Source of the DNA: Halanaerobium sp. MA284_MarDTE_T2
GTDB lineage: Bacteria > Bacillota > Halanaerobiia > Halanaerobiales > Halanaerobiaceae
Length of the DNA stretch: 37,428 bases
Reading direction: 5' to 3'
NCBI RefSeq assembly: GCF_003337245.1
Contig: NZ_QPJE01000021.1
Location: forward strand, 1-37,428
Both the position numbers and the translations under genes were made by a program. Each line of letters opens with the position of its first letter. Position 1 is the stretch's first letter. Positions 14,899 to 25,004 of this stretch are shown in pieces. The notes beneath the pieces were generated by a model that was given only the letters and a program-made list of their open reading frames with translations, searched no databases and was not told the origin of the DNA.

Positions 14899-15528
14899 TT
14901 ATATTTTTCTAAAAGTAATATAATTTTTATTATTTGTATAAATAATCTCAAGTGGAAAATTATCTGCAATCCACTGAAAGGTCTTTAAACTGTATAAACT
15001 TATATGTGTATCATCTCTTATATACCACCAGTCTGCAAAACTGTCAGCCTCAGTATAAAAATTAGTCATCACTGCCAGCAGTCCACCATCTTTTAAAATT
15101 GAGCATAGATGCTCTATTTCTCTGTGCGGATTTAAAAAGTGCTCATAAACCTCAGTTGAAGTGATTAAATCATATTTCTTTTCCTTATAATCAAGATTAG
15201 GAAAAAAATGCGGATCATAAATTGTAGTGGAAAACCCTTCTCTCCCCACAAGCTCTGCTAAAACTGGGCCAGGGCCAGCCCCAAAGTCAAGCATATCACC
15301 ATCAGGATCAGCAAAAGGCAGAACAGCTGAATCCAGAAACTGCCTGAACATATTGACATAACCCTCATTTTTAATAGAATTATTGTGTTCCTGATACCGC
15401 TTTTTTTCAGCCTCAGCAGTCAAAATATATTTCTCATCTTTAAAGATTAAACCACATATCTGACATTGAAAAAAACGCCGCTCATCCTGCCGGCGCTCTG
15501 CTGTACTTCCACATAATTTACATTTCAA
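14899..15528 (-). CDS. Zinc-ribbon SAM-dependent methyltransferase
   Basis: This 209-residue protein begins with a zinc ribbon, CKLCG (C3, C6) and CQICG (about C22, C25), joined to a class I methyltransferase domain: motif I is DMLDFGAGPGPVLAELV (about 77-92), with STEVYEHFLNPHREIEHL and LKDGGLLAVMTNFY further on. It resembles the Methyltransf_23-type proteins whose N-terminal ribbon probably recognises the substrate; the substrate is unknown. The start is TTG at 15528, eight bases after AGGAGG, which places the first Cys at residue 3. It lies between cysE and cysK, transcribed with neither, and has its own terminator. Confidence 0.85.
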   Translation of the reverse strand: MKCKLCGSTAERRQDERRFFQCQICGLIFKDEKYILTAEAEKKRYQEHNNSIKNEGYVNMFRQFLDSAVLPFADPDGDMLDFGAGPGPVLAELVGREGFSTTIYDPHFFPNLDYKEKKYDLITSTEVYEHFLNPHREIEHLCSILKDGGLLAVMTNFYTEADSFADWWYIRDDTHISLYSLKTFQWIADNFPLEIIYTNNKNYITFRKI

Positions 15529-15660
15529 AATAATTCCTCCTGCAGGATTATTTTAACACAAACCTTATATATATTCTTAAACTGGCTGATAAATTTTTCC
15601 AGACTTTTAAAAAGTTAGAGATGATTTTTGCATTTTCTGTCATTTTCTGTTAAAAATGAT

Positions 15661-16317
15661 TCAACTTATATTCTCGTAAGCTGTCTGCTCTACCAGTTTC
15701 TTTTTCAGCTCTATTAATTCTTTTTCCAGTTCCATCATCTTTTCTTTAATCGGATCAGGCAGATCCGCATGTTCCAGATCTCTTTCTGCATGAATTTTCC
15801 TGCCATTTTGGGCAACAACACGTCCCGGTACTCCTACAACTGTTGCATTTGCTTCTACTTCTTTGAGCACAACTGAACCTGCACCCACCTTTACATTATC
15901 ACCGATCTTCATGGATCCAAGCACCTTTGCCCCAGCACCGATTATTACATTATTTCCAACGGTCGGATGGCGCTTACCTTTTTCTTTGCCTGTTCCACCA
16001 AGTGTAACACCCTGAAACAATGTTACATTATCACCTATTTCGGCAGTTTCTCCTATTACAACTCCCATACCATGATCAATAAAAAATCCCTGCCCAATTT
16101 CAGCACCTGGGTGAATCTCTATTCCGGTTAAAAATCTGGTCAGCTGTGAGATGATTCTGGGTAACGTTCTCAAACCTCTTTTGTAAAGAAAGTGAGAAAA
16201 GCGGTGAAAAAGCAGTGCATGCAGCCCTGAATAAGTCAGTATAACTTCCAGCAGATTATCTGCAGCAGGATCCCTATCAAAAACAGCATCTATATCAGCT
16301 TTAAACGTTTTAAACAT
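15661..16317 (-). CDS. cysE: Serine O-acetyltransferase
   Basis: This 218-residue enzyme acetylates serine with acetyl-CoA, the first step of cysteine synthesis. It is the short CysE/EpsC type: an N-terminal helical part with a [20 protein letters not shown] motif, then hexapeptide repeats forming a left-handed beta helix ([20 protein letters not shown]; the His in IDHGMG is the catalytic base), [19 protein letters not shown], and [14 protein letters not shown]. The last 40 residues are a charged helix. GGGAGG precedes the ATG. A 15 bp perfect inverted repeat lies 46 bases upstream and may be its operator. Confidence 0.95.
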   Translation of the reverse strand: MFKTFKADIDAVFDRDPAADNLLEVILTYSGLHALLFHRFSHFLYKRGLRTLPRIISQLTRFLTGIEIHPGAEIGQGFFIDHGMGVVIGETAEIGDNVTLFQGVTLGGTGKEKGKRHPTVGNNVIIGAGAKVLGSMKIGDNVKVGAGSVVLKEVEANATVVGVPGRVVAQNGRKIHAERDLEHADLPDPIKEKMMELEKELIELKKKLVEQTAYENIS

Positions 16318-16362
16318 AATAAAAAAACCTCCCTGAAGATATTTATAATCAATAAAATAATT

Positions 16363-16402
16363 AATATAAATATAAGTAAAATGCTCAACTTATATTTATA
16401 TT
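16363..16402. promoter_or_regulatory. Perfect 15 bp inverted repeat upstream of cysE
   Basis: AATATAAATATAAGT (16363-16377) and ACTTATATTTATATT (16388-16402) are exact complements around a 10 base spacer, in the cysE leader or promoter region. No T-run follows, so a dyad operator for a sulfur or cysteine regulator is more likely than a terminator. The rest of 16318-16430 shows no gene. Confidence 0.5.
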
Positions 16403-16441
16403 ATAACATCAGAGAGGCCAAATGCAAGTAAAATATTAATA

Positions 16442-16703
16442 GGAGTTTCCCAAAAATTTATTTTCAAGCTGCAAAAAGGGGGCTTTAGTCATCAATGAAA
16501 TTTTTAGATTTATCTAAAACTCAATTCGGGTGTGAAATAGGGCACACTAATCAATGAGTCCTCCTGACTCATGATTAGCTCACTCCATCCTGCAGTTCAA
16601 CCCTATTTCTTCCTTCATTTCGTTAGGATTCATTGACTAAAAATTTCAATATTCCTGTATCTCCCCTTTTTGCAGCAGTATATAAAAAATGGGGAAAGTC
16701 CAG
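16442..16703 (-). mobile_element. Foldback MITE, copy C
   Basis: Same orientation as copy B. Ends GGAGTTTCCC and GGGGAAAGTCC. It is flanked by an exact 11 bp direct repeat, AAATATTAATA (16431-16441 and 16704-16714). It differs from A at only a few bases (for example GGATTCATTG where A is AAGATTCATTG on the same strand). It sits between cysE and the end of purD, where it may contribute to ending purD transcription. Confidence 0.87.
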
Positions 16704-16738
16704 AAATATTAATATTTAATTATTTTTATTCTGCCCAA

Positions 16739-18025
16739 TCAGCCTTCTCTCTTTAACTGCATAGCAGTAAAGCCAATATCAGTTCTGTAGTGCATGTCTT
16801 CAAATTCTACTTCTTCGATATACTGATAAACTTTATCTACTGCCAAAAATAATCCTTCAGTAAGTACAGTAAGATTAAGCACTCTGCCTCCATCGGTTAT
16901 AAACTTCCCGTTTTCCAAACGTGTGCCGGCATGAAATAACAGCAGATCATCAAAATGTTTTAATCTGTCAATTCCCTTTATTTCCTTACCACCAATATAT
17001 GTCAGCGGATATCCTGCAGAACAGAGTACAACACAGGCAGCAGCTTTACTGTCAAATTCTATTTTCTCTTTTTTGTCTAATTTACCTTCAATAACCATTT
17101 CCAGAAGATCTATAAGATCTTCTTTTAACCTGGGCAGTATAACCTGAGTTTCTGGATCACCAAAACGGGCATTATAATCCAGCACCTTTGGCCCCTGTTC
17201 GGTAAGTATAATACCAACAAATAATACACCCTTATATTCAATATTTTCCGCCTCAAAGGCAGCAAACGTAGGGAGCAGAATTTTTTCACATATCTCTACC
17301 ATTATTCTCTCATCCACAAATGGAGAGGGGGAATAAGCTCCCATCCCACCGGTATTGGGTCCTTCATCACCATCAAAAACAGCCTTATGATCTCTGGCTG
17401 TGGAAAAGGGGAGCATTGTCTCTCCATCACTTAAAGCAAAAACAGATACTTCTTCACCCTGCAAAAAGTCTTCTACTACAATACGGTCTCCTGCATCTCC
17501 AAAAACTTTATCTTCCATAATTCTCTCTACAGCATCCTGAGCTGATTCAAAGTTATGAGCCAGAATTACACCCTTACCGCGGGCCAGCCCTTCAGCCTTA
17601 ATGACAATCGGGTAATCAGCATTTTTAAGATAGTCCAGTGCAGAATCAGGATCAGTAAAAATTTCAAATTCAGCTGTCGGTATATTATATTTTTTAAGAA
17701 TATTTTTTGCATAAACTTTGCTTCCTTCCAGCAGAGCAGCCTGTTTTTTAGGGCCAAATATCTTTAAACCCCTCTCTTCAAAATAGTCAACAATACCTGC
17801 CACCAGAGGTTCTTCCGGCCCCACTACTGTGAGATCTATTTTATTTTCTTCTGCAAAATCTGCCAGCTGCTCAATATCATCTGCAGCAATATCCACCAGT
17901 GAGGCAAGTTCGGACATGCCGTCATTTCCTGGTGCGGCATAGATCTCCTCCACCCGTTCACTCTGGAATATTTTCCAGACTAATGCATGTTCTCTACCAC
18001 CACTGCCGACAACTAAAACCTTCAT
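16739..18025 (-). CDS. purD: Phosphoribosylamine-glycine ligase (GAR synthetase)
   Basis: This 428-residue ATP-grasp enzyme catalyses step two of purine synthesis. Marks: the N-terminal VVGSGGREHALVWKI, VGPEEPLVAGIVD, the ATP-grasp part with PIVIKAEGLARGKGVI and VEDFLQGEEVSVFAL, and the signature GDEGPNTGGMGAYSPSPF followed by DYNARFGDPETQVILPRL. Full length. It is the last gene of a purB-purA-purD unit, 26 bases after purA, with GGAGG ahead of the ATG. Other purine genes (purE, purK, purC, purF, purL, purM, purN, purH) are not in the window. Confidence 0.97.
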   Translation of the reverse strand: MKVLVVGSGGREHALVWKIFQSERVEEIYAAPGNDGMSELASLVDIAADDIEQLADFAEENKIDLTVVGPEEPLVAGIVDYFEERGLKIFGPKKQAALLEGSKVYAKNILKKYNIPTAEFEIFTDPDSALDYLKNADYPIVIKAEGLARGKGVILAHNFESAQDAVERIMEDKVFGDAGDRIVVEDFLQGEEVSVFALSDGETMLPFSTARDHKAVFDGDEGPNTGGMGAYSPSPFVDERIMVEICEKILLPTFAAFEAENIEYKGVLFVGIILTEQGPKVLDYNARFGDPETQVILPRLKEDLIDLLEMVIEGKLDKKEKIEFDSKAAACVVLCSAGYPLTYIGGKEIKGIDRLKHFDDLLLFHAGTRLENGKFITDGGRVLNLTVLTEGLFLAVDKVYQYIEEVEFEDMHYRTDIGFTAMQLKREG

Positions 18026-18051
18026 AAACTGATCCTCCCTCCTTATCTAAC

Positions 18052-19335
<1,284 letters not shown>

Positions 19336-19385
19336 TTATCCTAAAATAAGCGGACTTCCTCCTCTCATATTTACATAATTCTTTT

Positions 19386-20684
19386 TTATATTAATAATCC
19401 CGTTCTTTTATAAATATAATTTATATTTTTTAAATACGCCTGCCAGTCAAATATTTTATCAAGTTCATCTTCACTTAAAATTTCCATTATCTCTTTATCA
19501 TTTTGTACAAGTTTTTTGTAATCTTCTTTTTTATCCCAGGCTTTAAGCGCATTCCGCTGAGCGAGTTCGTAAGCTTCTTCTCTGCGCAGACCCTTTTCTA
19601 CCAGAGCAAGCATCAGCCGCTGAGAAAAGATAAGTCCATGTGTTTTTTCAAGATTATCCAGCATATTATCCTTATTTACAACCAGCTCTTCAATAACTTC
19701 CTTAAATTTAACCAGCATATAATCTATCAAAACTGCACTGTCAGGAAGTACTATTCTTTCAGCAGAAGAATGAGTTAAATCCCTCTCATGCCAGAGAGCT
19801 ACATTTTCTAAAGCAGGTATTACATTACCACGTACAGCCCGGGCCAGCCCTGTCAGCCTCTCACAGATAATGGGATTCTTTTTGTGAGGCATGGCAGATG
19901 AACCTTTCTGTCCTCTGCGGAATCCTTCTTCTACCTCAAGAATATCTGTTCTCTGCAGGTTTCTAATCTCTGTGGCAAATTTTTCTATTGATGCTGCCAC
20001 AAGGGCCAGCCTCTCAATAAAATCTGCATGGCGGTCACGCTGAAGAATCTGACTTGTAACAGCAGCGTTCTTGAGAGAAAGCTTTCTGCAGACTATCTCT
20101 TCTACTTCAGGTTTTATGCTGGCAAATGTACCAACAGCACCAGAAATCTGTCCCACAGCAACTACTTTAAGCAGCTGTTCAAATCTCAAAATATGTCTTC
20201 CTATTTCCTGATACCAGGTAAGAACCTTAAGTCCCCAGGTAATTGGTTCTGCATGTACCCCATGGGTTCTTCCCACCATTATGGTATCTTTATGTTCTAT
20301 TGCCTCTGCTCCCAGAACAGTTGATAGCTCCCCTAAATCTTCCAGCACAAGCTCTACTGTTTCTTTCATCTGTACTGCTCTTGCTGTATCTTTAATATCA
20401 GAAGAAGTGAGTCCTTCGTGAATAAATCTTGCTTCCTCTCCCAATGAAGCAGAAATACCTTCAATAAAAGCTATCATATCATGTCTTGTTGTCTTCTCAA
20501 TTTCTTTTATTTCTTTCAGATCAAGCCGAACATTATCTTTTATCTTTTTTACATCACTTTTTGGAATCTCTCCCAGTTCAGCTCTGGCTTCCAGAACTGC
20601 AATTTCTATATCAAGCCATATTTTGTACTTATTTTCCTCACTCCAGATCCTCTCCATTTGAGGTCTGCTGTATCTAGGCAGCAA
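19386..20684 (-). CDS. purB: Adenylosuccinate lyase
   Basis: This 432-residue member of the fumarase/aspartase superfamily cleaves SAICAR and adenylosuccinate. Marks: YSRPQMERIWSEENKYKIWL at the N-terminus, HDMIAFIE, EGLTSSDIKDTARA (catalytic His region of this family), GRTHGVHAEPITWGLK with the catalytic His, and the flexible signature loop GSSAMPHKKNPI. The start is TTG at 20684, behind AGAAAGGAAG. It is the first gene of purB-purA-purD, with its own promoter about 50 bases upstream. Confidence 0.97.
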   Translation of the reverse strand: MLPRYSRPQMERIWSEENKYKIWLDIEIAVLEARAELGEIPKSDVKKIKDNVRLDLKEIKEIEKTTRHDMIAFIEGISASLGEEARFIHEGLTSSDIKDTARAVQMKETVELVLEDLGELSTVLGAEAIEHKDTIMVGRTHGVHAEPITWGLKVLTWYQEIGRHILRFEQLLKVVAVGQISGAVGTFASIKPEVEEIVCRKLSLKNAAVTSQILQRDRHADFIERLALVAASIEKFATEIRNLQRTDILEVEEGFRRGQKGSSAMPHKKNPIICERLTGLARAVRGNVIPALENVALWHERDLTHSSAERIVLPDSAVLIDYMLVKFKEVIEELVVNKDNMLDNLEKTHGLIFSQRLMLALVEKGLRREEAYELAQRNALKAWDKKEDYKKLVQNDKEIMEILSEDELDKIFDWQAYLKNINYIYKRTGLLI

Positions 20685-20730
20685 TTCAATCTTCCTTTCT
20701 AAACTTATTTAAACATTTTAATCCAGTTTA

Positions 20731-20759
20731 ATATTAGCAGATAGATATCCCAGTGTCAA
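20731..20759 (-). promoter_or_regulatory. purBAD promoter
   Basis: On the minus strand TTGACA (20759-20754) and TAATAT (20736-20731) have a 17 base spacer. The leader is only about 40 bases, which leaves no room for a purine riboswitch. Foldback element D begins about 30 bases upstream. Confidence 0.7.
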
Positions 20760-20788
20760 GAAATAGGCGGAAGTCCAGTTGTTTTCTT

Positions 20789-21050
20789 CTGGACTTTCCC
20801 CATTTTTTATATACTGCTGCAAAAAGGGGAGATGCAGGAATATTGAAATTTTTAGTCAATGAATCTTAACGAAATGAAGGAAGAAATAGGGTTGAACTGC
20901 AGGATGGAGTGAGCTAATCATGAGTCAGGAGGACTCATTGATTAGTGTGCCCTATTTCACACCCGAATTGAGTTTTAGATAAATCTAAAAATTTCATTGA
21001 TGACTAAAGCCCCCTTTTTGCAGCTTGAAAATAAATTTTTGGGAAACTCC
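20789..21050 (+). mobile_element. Foldback MITE, copy D
   Basis: Same orientation as copy A, with ends GGACTTTCCCC and GGGAAACTCC. It is flanked by GTTTTCTT (20781-20788 and 21053-21060; 9 of 10 match if two more bases are counted). It sits exactly between the divergent purB and dnaD promoters: the dnaD -35 box starts 13 bases after its right end. It could insulate the two promoters or change their activity. Confidence 0.85.
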
Positions 21051-21063
21051 TAGTTTTCTTTTA

Positions 21064-21093
21064 TTGACATTTCCCTTTACTTAATATTATAAT
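21064..21093 (+). promoter_or_regulatory. Upstream promoter of the dnaD-dnaI-dnaB operon
   Basis: TTGACA (21064-21069) and TATAAT (21088-21093) with an 18 base spacer. A small hairpin AACAGC/GCTGTT (21118-21137) followed by ATTTTTAT lies in the leader and could be a weak attenuator. Confidence 0.6.
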
Positions 21094-21181
21094 GGTTATC
21101 CGCAAAAAATTAAACTAAACAGCCGATTTCTGCTGTTATTTTTATATCAGCACTTAAAAATATAAAACTCTTGGTTTACTA

Positions 21182-21209
21182 TTGGCTTTTGTTATCTTAT
21201 AATTATAAT
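21182..21209 (+). promoter_or_regulatory. Second candidate promoter of the dnaD operon
   Basis: TTGGCT (21182-21187) and TATAAT (21204-21209) with a 16 base spacer, about 55 bases before the chosen dnaD start. Confidence 0.45.
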
Positions 21210-21265
21210 ATGAGTGAATTTTTGTACCCTCTGATCCACCTTACAAAATGAAAGGAAGAACAGGG

Positions 21266-22360
21266 ATGATAAAACAGAAAGATTTTAATCCATATAGAAA
21301 AAATATTAACTTTACAGATGGAGAAAGCCGTCAGACAGTCAATATTGCTGATAATTTTATAGAAAAGGGAATTTTCCGCAAATTAAATGGTCTGGAGTTT
21401 AAAGTTTTTATCTATCTTATTACCCACAGAGAGCAGCAGAGTGAAGCTGTAATAGAGATTCCCAGAACTGCCGCAGCACTGGGGCTTAAAATATCTCAAT
21501 TAAAATATGCCCTTTCAGAACTTGAAGACAAATCTATTATTTCTGAAGGAGGAGAAAAAACACGTTCTTTAAAAACTTATTTTATTCATCTGGATGTCCT
21601 TCTTTCTGCTGAACCTCAACCTAAAAAGGAAGATGATGTCCCTCAGCATAAGGGCAGAGAGCTGAGAAAAGAAATTATCCGCTCAAATAAAGTCTCCAAA
21701 AATGAAATTGCAGCAGCTATTATTTCTTTTATCCCTCCAGACAGCAGAAGCCGCTACCGGAGGGATGAAATAAACGGGTGGCTGGAAGATTTTGAACTCA
21801 AAATGTTAAAAGAACTGGTTCGTCGGGTTGATAAGTGGATGGATCGTCAGGGTGGAAGTGATTATATGCAGGGTGCATATGCCTATCTTAGAGCAATCAT
21901 TCAGAGCTGGTATGAAGATGAAATAACCAGCTATGAAGAGCTTCAGGAACAGGATAGGCTCCACCGGGAGACAAAAGAGCTGGCACAGGCTTATGGTATT
22001 AGAAGGTCTGATCTCAATACAGCCCAGCTTAAAACTTTTTTAAACTGGATTACCGGCAGTCAGGCTCTCAGCAAAGATCTGGCACTTGCAGCTATCCGCG
22101 AAGCTGTGCGCCGCAAAAGAGATGGTCAGCCTTCTTTAAAATATATAGAAGATAATTTTATCAATCCTATTAAAGAACTAGGTATTAAAAACAGGGCAGA
22201 GTTTAAACGCTGGCTGGAAAAAGAAATGAACAGCAGTCCGGCACAAAACTCAGGAAATAATAATTCCGGCAGCAGTAAAACTAAAAAGGACAGCACTGAT
22301 GAAGCTGAAGAATATAAATGGAAGGACTTTTTTATCGATTTTGATAAATATAAAAAATAA
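21266..22360 (+). CDS. dnaD: DnaD-like primosome protein
   Basis: This 364-residue protein has an N-terminal winged helix (about 25-105: FRKLNGLEFKVFIYLITH, then SQLKYALSELEDKSIIS), as in B. subtilis DnaD and DnaB, and a C-terminal helical region (about 235-330) with the sequence KYIEDNFINPIKELGIKN resembling the DnaD C-terminal domain. DnaD acts at replication initiation and restart, linking the initiator to helicase loading. The ATG at 21266 is chosen because AAAGGAAG lies seven bases upstream; the ATG at 21248 has none. It is longer than B. subtilis DnaD (232 aa) owing to a middle linker. It heads an operon with the loader and helicase, which supports the role. Confidence 0.75.
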   Translation: MIKQKDFNPYRKNINFTDGESRQTVNIADNFIEKGIFRKLNGLEFKVFIYLITHREQQSEAVIEIPRTAAALGLKISQLKYALSELEDKSIISEGGEKTRSLKTYFIHLDVLLSAEPQPKKEDDVPQHKGRELRKEIIRSNKVSKNEIAAAIISFIPPDSRSRYRRDEINGWLEDFELKMLKELVRRVDKWMDRQGGSDYMQGAYAYLRAIIQSWYEDEITSYEELQEQDRLHRETKELAQAYGIRRSDLNTAQLKTFLNWITGSQALSKDLALAAIREAVRRKRDGQPSLKYIEDNFINPIKELGIKNRAEFKRWLEKEMNSSPAQNSGNNNSGSSKTKKDSTDEAEEYKWKDFFIDFDKYKK

Positions 22361-22374
22361 AGGATGTGAAGCAG

Positions 22375-23397
22375 ATGCCGTTTTCTTTTGAGGCCGATAA
22401 GTACAGAGGTAAGGCCAGAGAAAAATATCTGGAAGCAGAAAAAAGAATGATAAAAATACATAAAAAATATCCAGAAGTAAAACAGGCCTACAGCTACCTT
22501 CAGTCCTTAAAAAGAGAGTATTCTATGGCTAAGGTCGGGATTTTTAATAAAAATAAGATGCAGAAACATGAAATAAAAGAGCTGGAAGGTGCAATAAAAG
22601 AACTGGAAAAGCAGTATCATGCAATTCTCAAGAAAAATGATATATCTCTTAATTATAAAGAACCTGACTGGGACTGTGAGAAATGTCATGATACAGGCAG
22701 AATCTATGATGGTCAAAAATATGTAGTCTGCAGCTGTATTAAAGATGAGCTCAGAAAGAAAAAACAGCTGGCAGGCAATCTGCCCTCACATCTGCACAGT
22801 GCCACATTCAGCAGTTCCAATTTGAACTATTATGAACATAATATTATGAAAAACTCTGAACTCAGCTATTTTGAAAATGCAAAGAAAATTTACAAAATGG
22901 CAGCAACCTTTGTGCAGAACTTTAAAATTAATGAATTTAACCGCGGCCTAATTATTGAAGGTCCGATTGGAAGTGGAAAATCCTACCTTTTAGGCTGTAT
23001 AGCAAATGCTTTAATTGATAGAGGTATCAGATTCCGCTATATTGTTTACTCAGATCTCCTTCAGCAGATAAGAAGTACATATAATGAAGAAAATCCCAGT
23101 CAGGATGAAAAAAAGATAATCAATGATGTTCAGGATATACCGGTACTGCTGATAGATGACCTGGGCACAGAAAAAGCATCTGATTTTGCAGCTTCTATTC
23201 TCTACCAGATTATAGATAAACGCTACCGTGAAGAAAGGCCGATTATACTTTCTACCAATTATTCTCTCGAAAATCTCAAAAAAAGATTCCCGATCATGGG
23301 AGAGCGGATCTTCCAGCGCCTTTTGGAAATGAACGAATATGTTGAATTAGCAGGTAATGTAAGAATTAAAATCATAGATGAACAGCAGGAGGCCTAG
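22375..23397 (+). CDS. dnaI: DnaI/DnaC-type replicative helicase loader
   Basis: This 340-residue AAA+ ATPase loads the DnaB helicase. The N-terminal region is helical; a zinc-binding motif follows at CEKCHDTGRIYDGQKYVVCSC (CX2C...CXC). The AAA+ core shows Walker A in EGPIGSGKSYLLGCIANAL, Walker B in VLLIDDLGTEKASDF, sensor 1 in PIILSTNYSLENLKKRF, and an arginine finger candidate in GERIFQRLLEM. An upstream GTG at 22366 overlaps the ribosome site AAAGGA, so ATG at 22375 is preferred. It follows dnaD by 14 bases and dnaB follows by 2, a tightly linked helicase-loading operon. Confidence 0.88.
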   Translation: MPFSFEADKYRGKAREKYLEAEKRMIKIHKKYPEVKQAYSYLQSLKREYSMAKVGIFNKNKMQKHEIKELEGAIKELEKQYHAILKKNDISLNYKEPDWDCEKCHDTGRIYDGQKYVVCSCIKDELRKKKQLAGNLPSHLHSATFSSSNLNYYEHNIMKNSELSYFENAKKIYKMAATFVQNFKINEFNRGLIIEGPIGSGKSYLLGCIANALIDRGIRFRYIVYSDLLQQIRSTYNEENPSQDEKKIINDVQDIPVLLIDDLGTEKASDFAASILYQIIDKRYREERPIILSTNYSLENLKKRFPIMGERIFQRLLEMNEYVELAGNVRIKIIDEQQEA

Positions 23398-23399
23398 AT

Positions 23400-24791
23400 A
23401 TGTCAGGTAATTTAAGCTCATTAAATAAAAACGAAGATCGTTTTAACAAAAAAGAATATCAGCTTCTGGGTATACTGCTTCAGTTCCCAGATAAAATAGA
23501 TGAAGTTGCCGATCTGCTGGAAGTAAAACACTTTTCCGATCCACAGGCACAGATAATTTTTGACATGCTTTTAAAACAGTACTATCACGAAAATCAGATT
23601 TCCAGAACCAAACTGCTGATAGATCTACAGGATCAGAATGCGGTATCTGAGCCAGAAGAAGTTATAGAAAGGCTTACTTCAGGTTTTAACTCAGAAGATG
23701 AATTAAAACCAACAGTAGATCTGATAAAAAAAGATTATCAGCGCTCACTTTTAAAAAAAGCAGCCTCCCGGATAAATGAGTTGGCTGACTCTAAAGATCT
23801 TTCTATTGATGATTATCAGGCAAGAGCTCAAGAACTTATCTTTGAAGCCACCAGTGAAAGTGATGATCTGCAGAAGCATGTTTATACCATGGAAGATGCA
23901 CTTATGGAATCTTTTTCTAAATATATGGACCGCAAACACAAAAAAACCGATGTAGGTCTGCGGAGTGGTTTTATCTCCTTAGATAATCTGATCGGTGGTT
24001 TTAAACGCGGCCACCTTAATGTAATAGCTGCTTCGACCAGTATGGGAAAAACTGCTTTTGCCATCAATATTGCCAAAAATGTGCTGAAGAGAAATGCTCG
24101 GGTTGCTCTTATAAGTCTGGAGATGGATGCATCAGAGGTAATAGACAGAATGATCATACAGGAAGCACAGGTTAATGGCTGGAAATATAATCAGGGAGAA
24201 ACAAATGATGAGGAAGATCAGCGGATTTCTAAAGCCCTGGATAATTTACACGATCTGCCGCTTATGATTTCAGATGAAAGAGGTTTAAACACAGCTCAGA
24301 TAAGGGCACGGCTGCGCAAATTTAAAGCTCAAATGAATGGAATGGATCTTGCTGTTGTCGATTATCTGCAGATGATCCAGCTGCCGGAAGAACATGCTCA
24401 GAATACAGCTCGGGCTGTAGGAGAAATAGTTCTTCAGCTGAGGAATTTAGCTTCAGAACTGGATATACCTATTTTACTCATCTCTCAGATAAGCAGAAGC
24501 TTTACAGGCAGGACAGACAAAAGACCTGTTCTATCTGACCTGCGTGATTCCGGAAATATTGAAGAAGTTGCAGATGGGGTTATATTCCTCTACCGCTATG
24601 CACACACTTCTGCTAAAGCCAGAGAAGAAGCTGAAGCTGATGGAACAGAAAATGAAACCAATGTAATTATTGCTAAACAGCGTACAGGGCAGACTGGAGA
24701 AATTTTGCTTTACTTTGAAGATGAATTTATACGTTTTGCTGACCCCGAAAACATGTCTCTGGAAGGAATGATTCCTGATGATGAACTGTGA
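23400..24791 (+). CDS. dnaB: Replicative DNA helicase DnaB
   Basis: This 463-residue helicase unwinds DNA at the fork. The N-terminal DnaB domain runs from about 15 to 115 (KEYQLLGILLQFPDKIDEVA), the RecA-like C-domain from about 175: SGFISLDNLIGGFKRGHLNV, with the P-loop at ASTSMGKTAFAI, then ISLEMDASEV, the Walker B-type AVVDYLQMIQL, and the arginine-finger and DNA-loop region ISQISRSFTGR... LSDLRDSGNIEEVADGVIFL. Full length; no intein at the usual P-loop site. GGAGG lies within the end of the preceding gene. In Bacillus dnaC (the DnaB homolog) follows rplI; here it has been separated from rplI by about 9 kb. Confidence 0.95.
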   Translation: MSGNLSSLNKNEDRFNKKEYQLLGILLQFPDKIDEVADLLEVKHFSDPQAQIIFDMLLKQYYHENQISRTKLLIDLQDQNAVSEPEEVIERLTSGFNSEDELKPTVDLIKKDYQRSLLKKAASRINELADSKDLSIDDYQARAQELIFEATSESDDLQKHVYTMEDALMESFSKYMDRKHKKTDVGLRSGFISLDNLIGGFKRGHLNVIAASTSMGKTAFAINIAKNVLKRNARVALISLEMDASEVIDRMIIQEAQVNGWKYNQGETNDEEDQRISKALDNLHDLPLMISDERGLNTAQIRARLRKFKAQMNGMDLAVVDYLQMIQLPEEHAQNTARAVGEIVLQLRNLASELDIPILLISQISRSFTGRTDKRPVLSDLRDSGNIEEVADGVIFLYRYAHTSAKAREEAEADGTENETNVIIAKQRTGQTGEILLYFEDEFIRFADPENMSLEGMIPDDEL

Positions 24792-24978
24792 TAAACTTGA
24801 TCTTAAGGTTATTTTATCTTTTGCTAATTCCTACCGCAATCTTTATCAGGAAGGTACTATAAGTAAAGAACAGCTGAATAATGTTCTTTACTTAATCGAC
24901 CACTATCAGGATTATAGGCCGGAAGAATTTCAACAAAATTTAAAGAATATTTTTCCTGACAGCACAGATAATCTCTAA
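24778..24978 (+). CDS. Small hypothetical protein overlapping dnaB
   Basis: This predicted 66-residue protein starts 14 bases before the end of dnaB (ATG at 24778, with GGAAGGA ten bases upstream; a second ATG follows directly). It reads as a plausible small helical protein: LKVILSFANSYRNLYQEGTI, then SKEQLNNVLYLIDHYQDYRP. No known family is recognised and there is no membrane helix. The overlap and codon composition, like those of its neighbours, suggest a real last gene of the dnaD operon, but it is short enough that this is not certain. Confidence 0.55.
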   Translation: MMNCDKLDLKVILSFANSYRNLYQEGTISKEQLNNVLYLIDHYQDYRPEEFQQNLKNIFPDSTDNL

Positions 24979-25004
24979 TGCTTTTTAGTAAAATCTTTTC
25001 CTGC

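Noticed and set aside
20685-20760. Purine riboswitch in front of purB
   Set aside because: The predicted leader is only about 40 bases and contains no aptamer-like structure.
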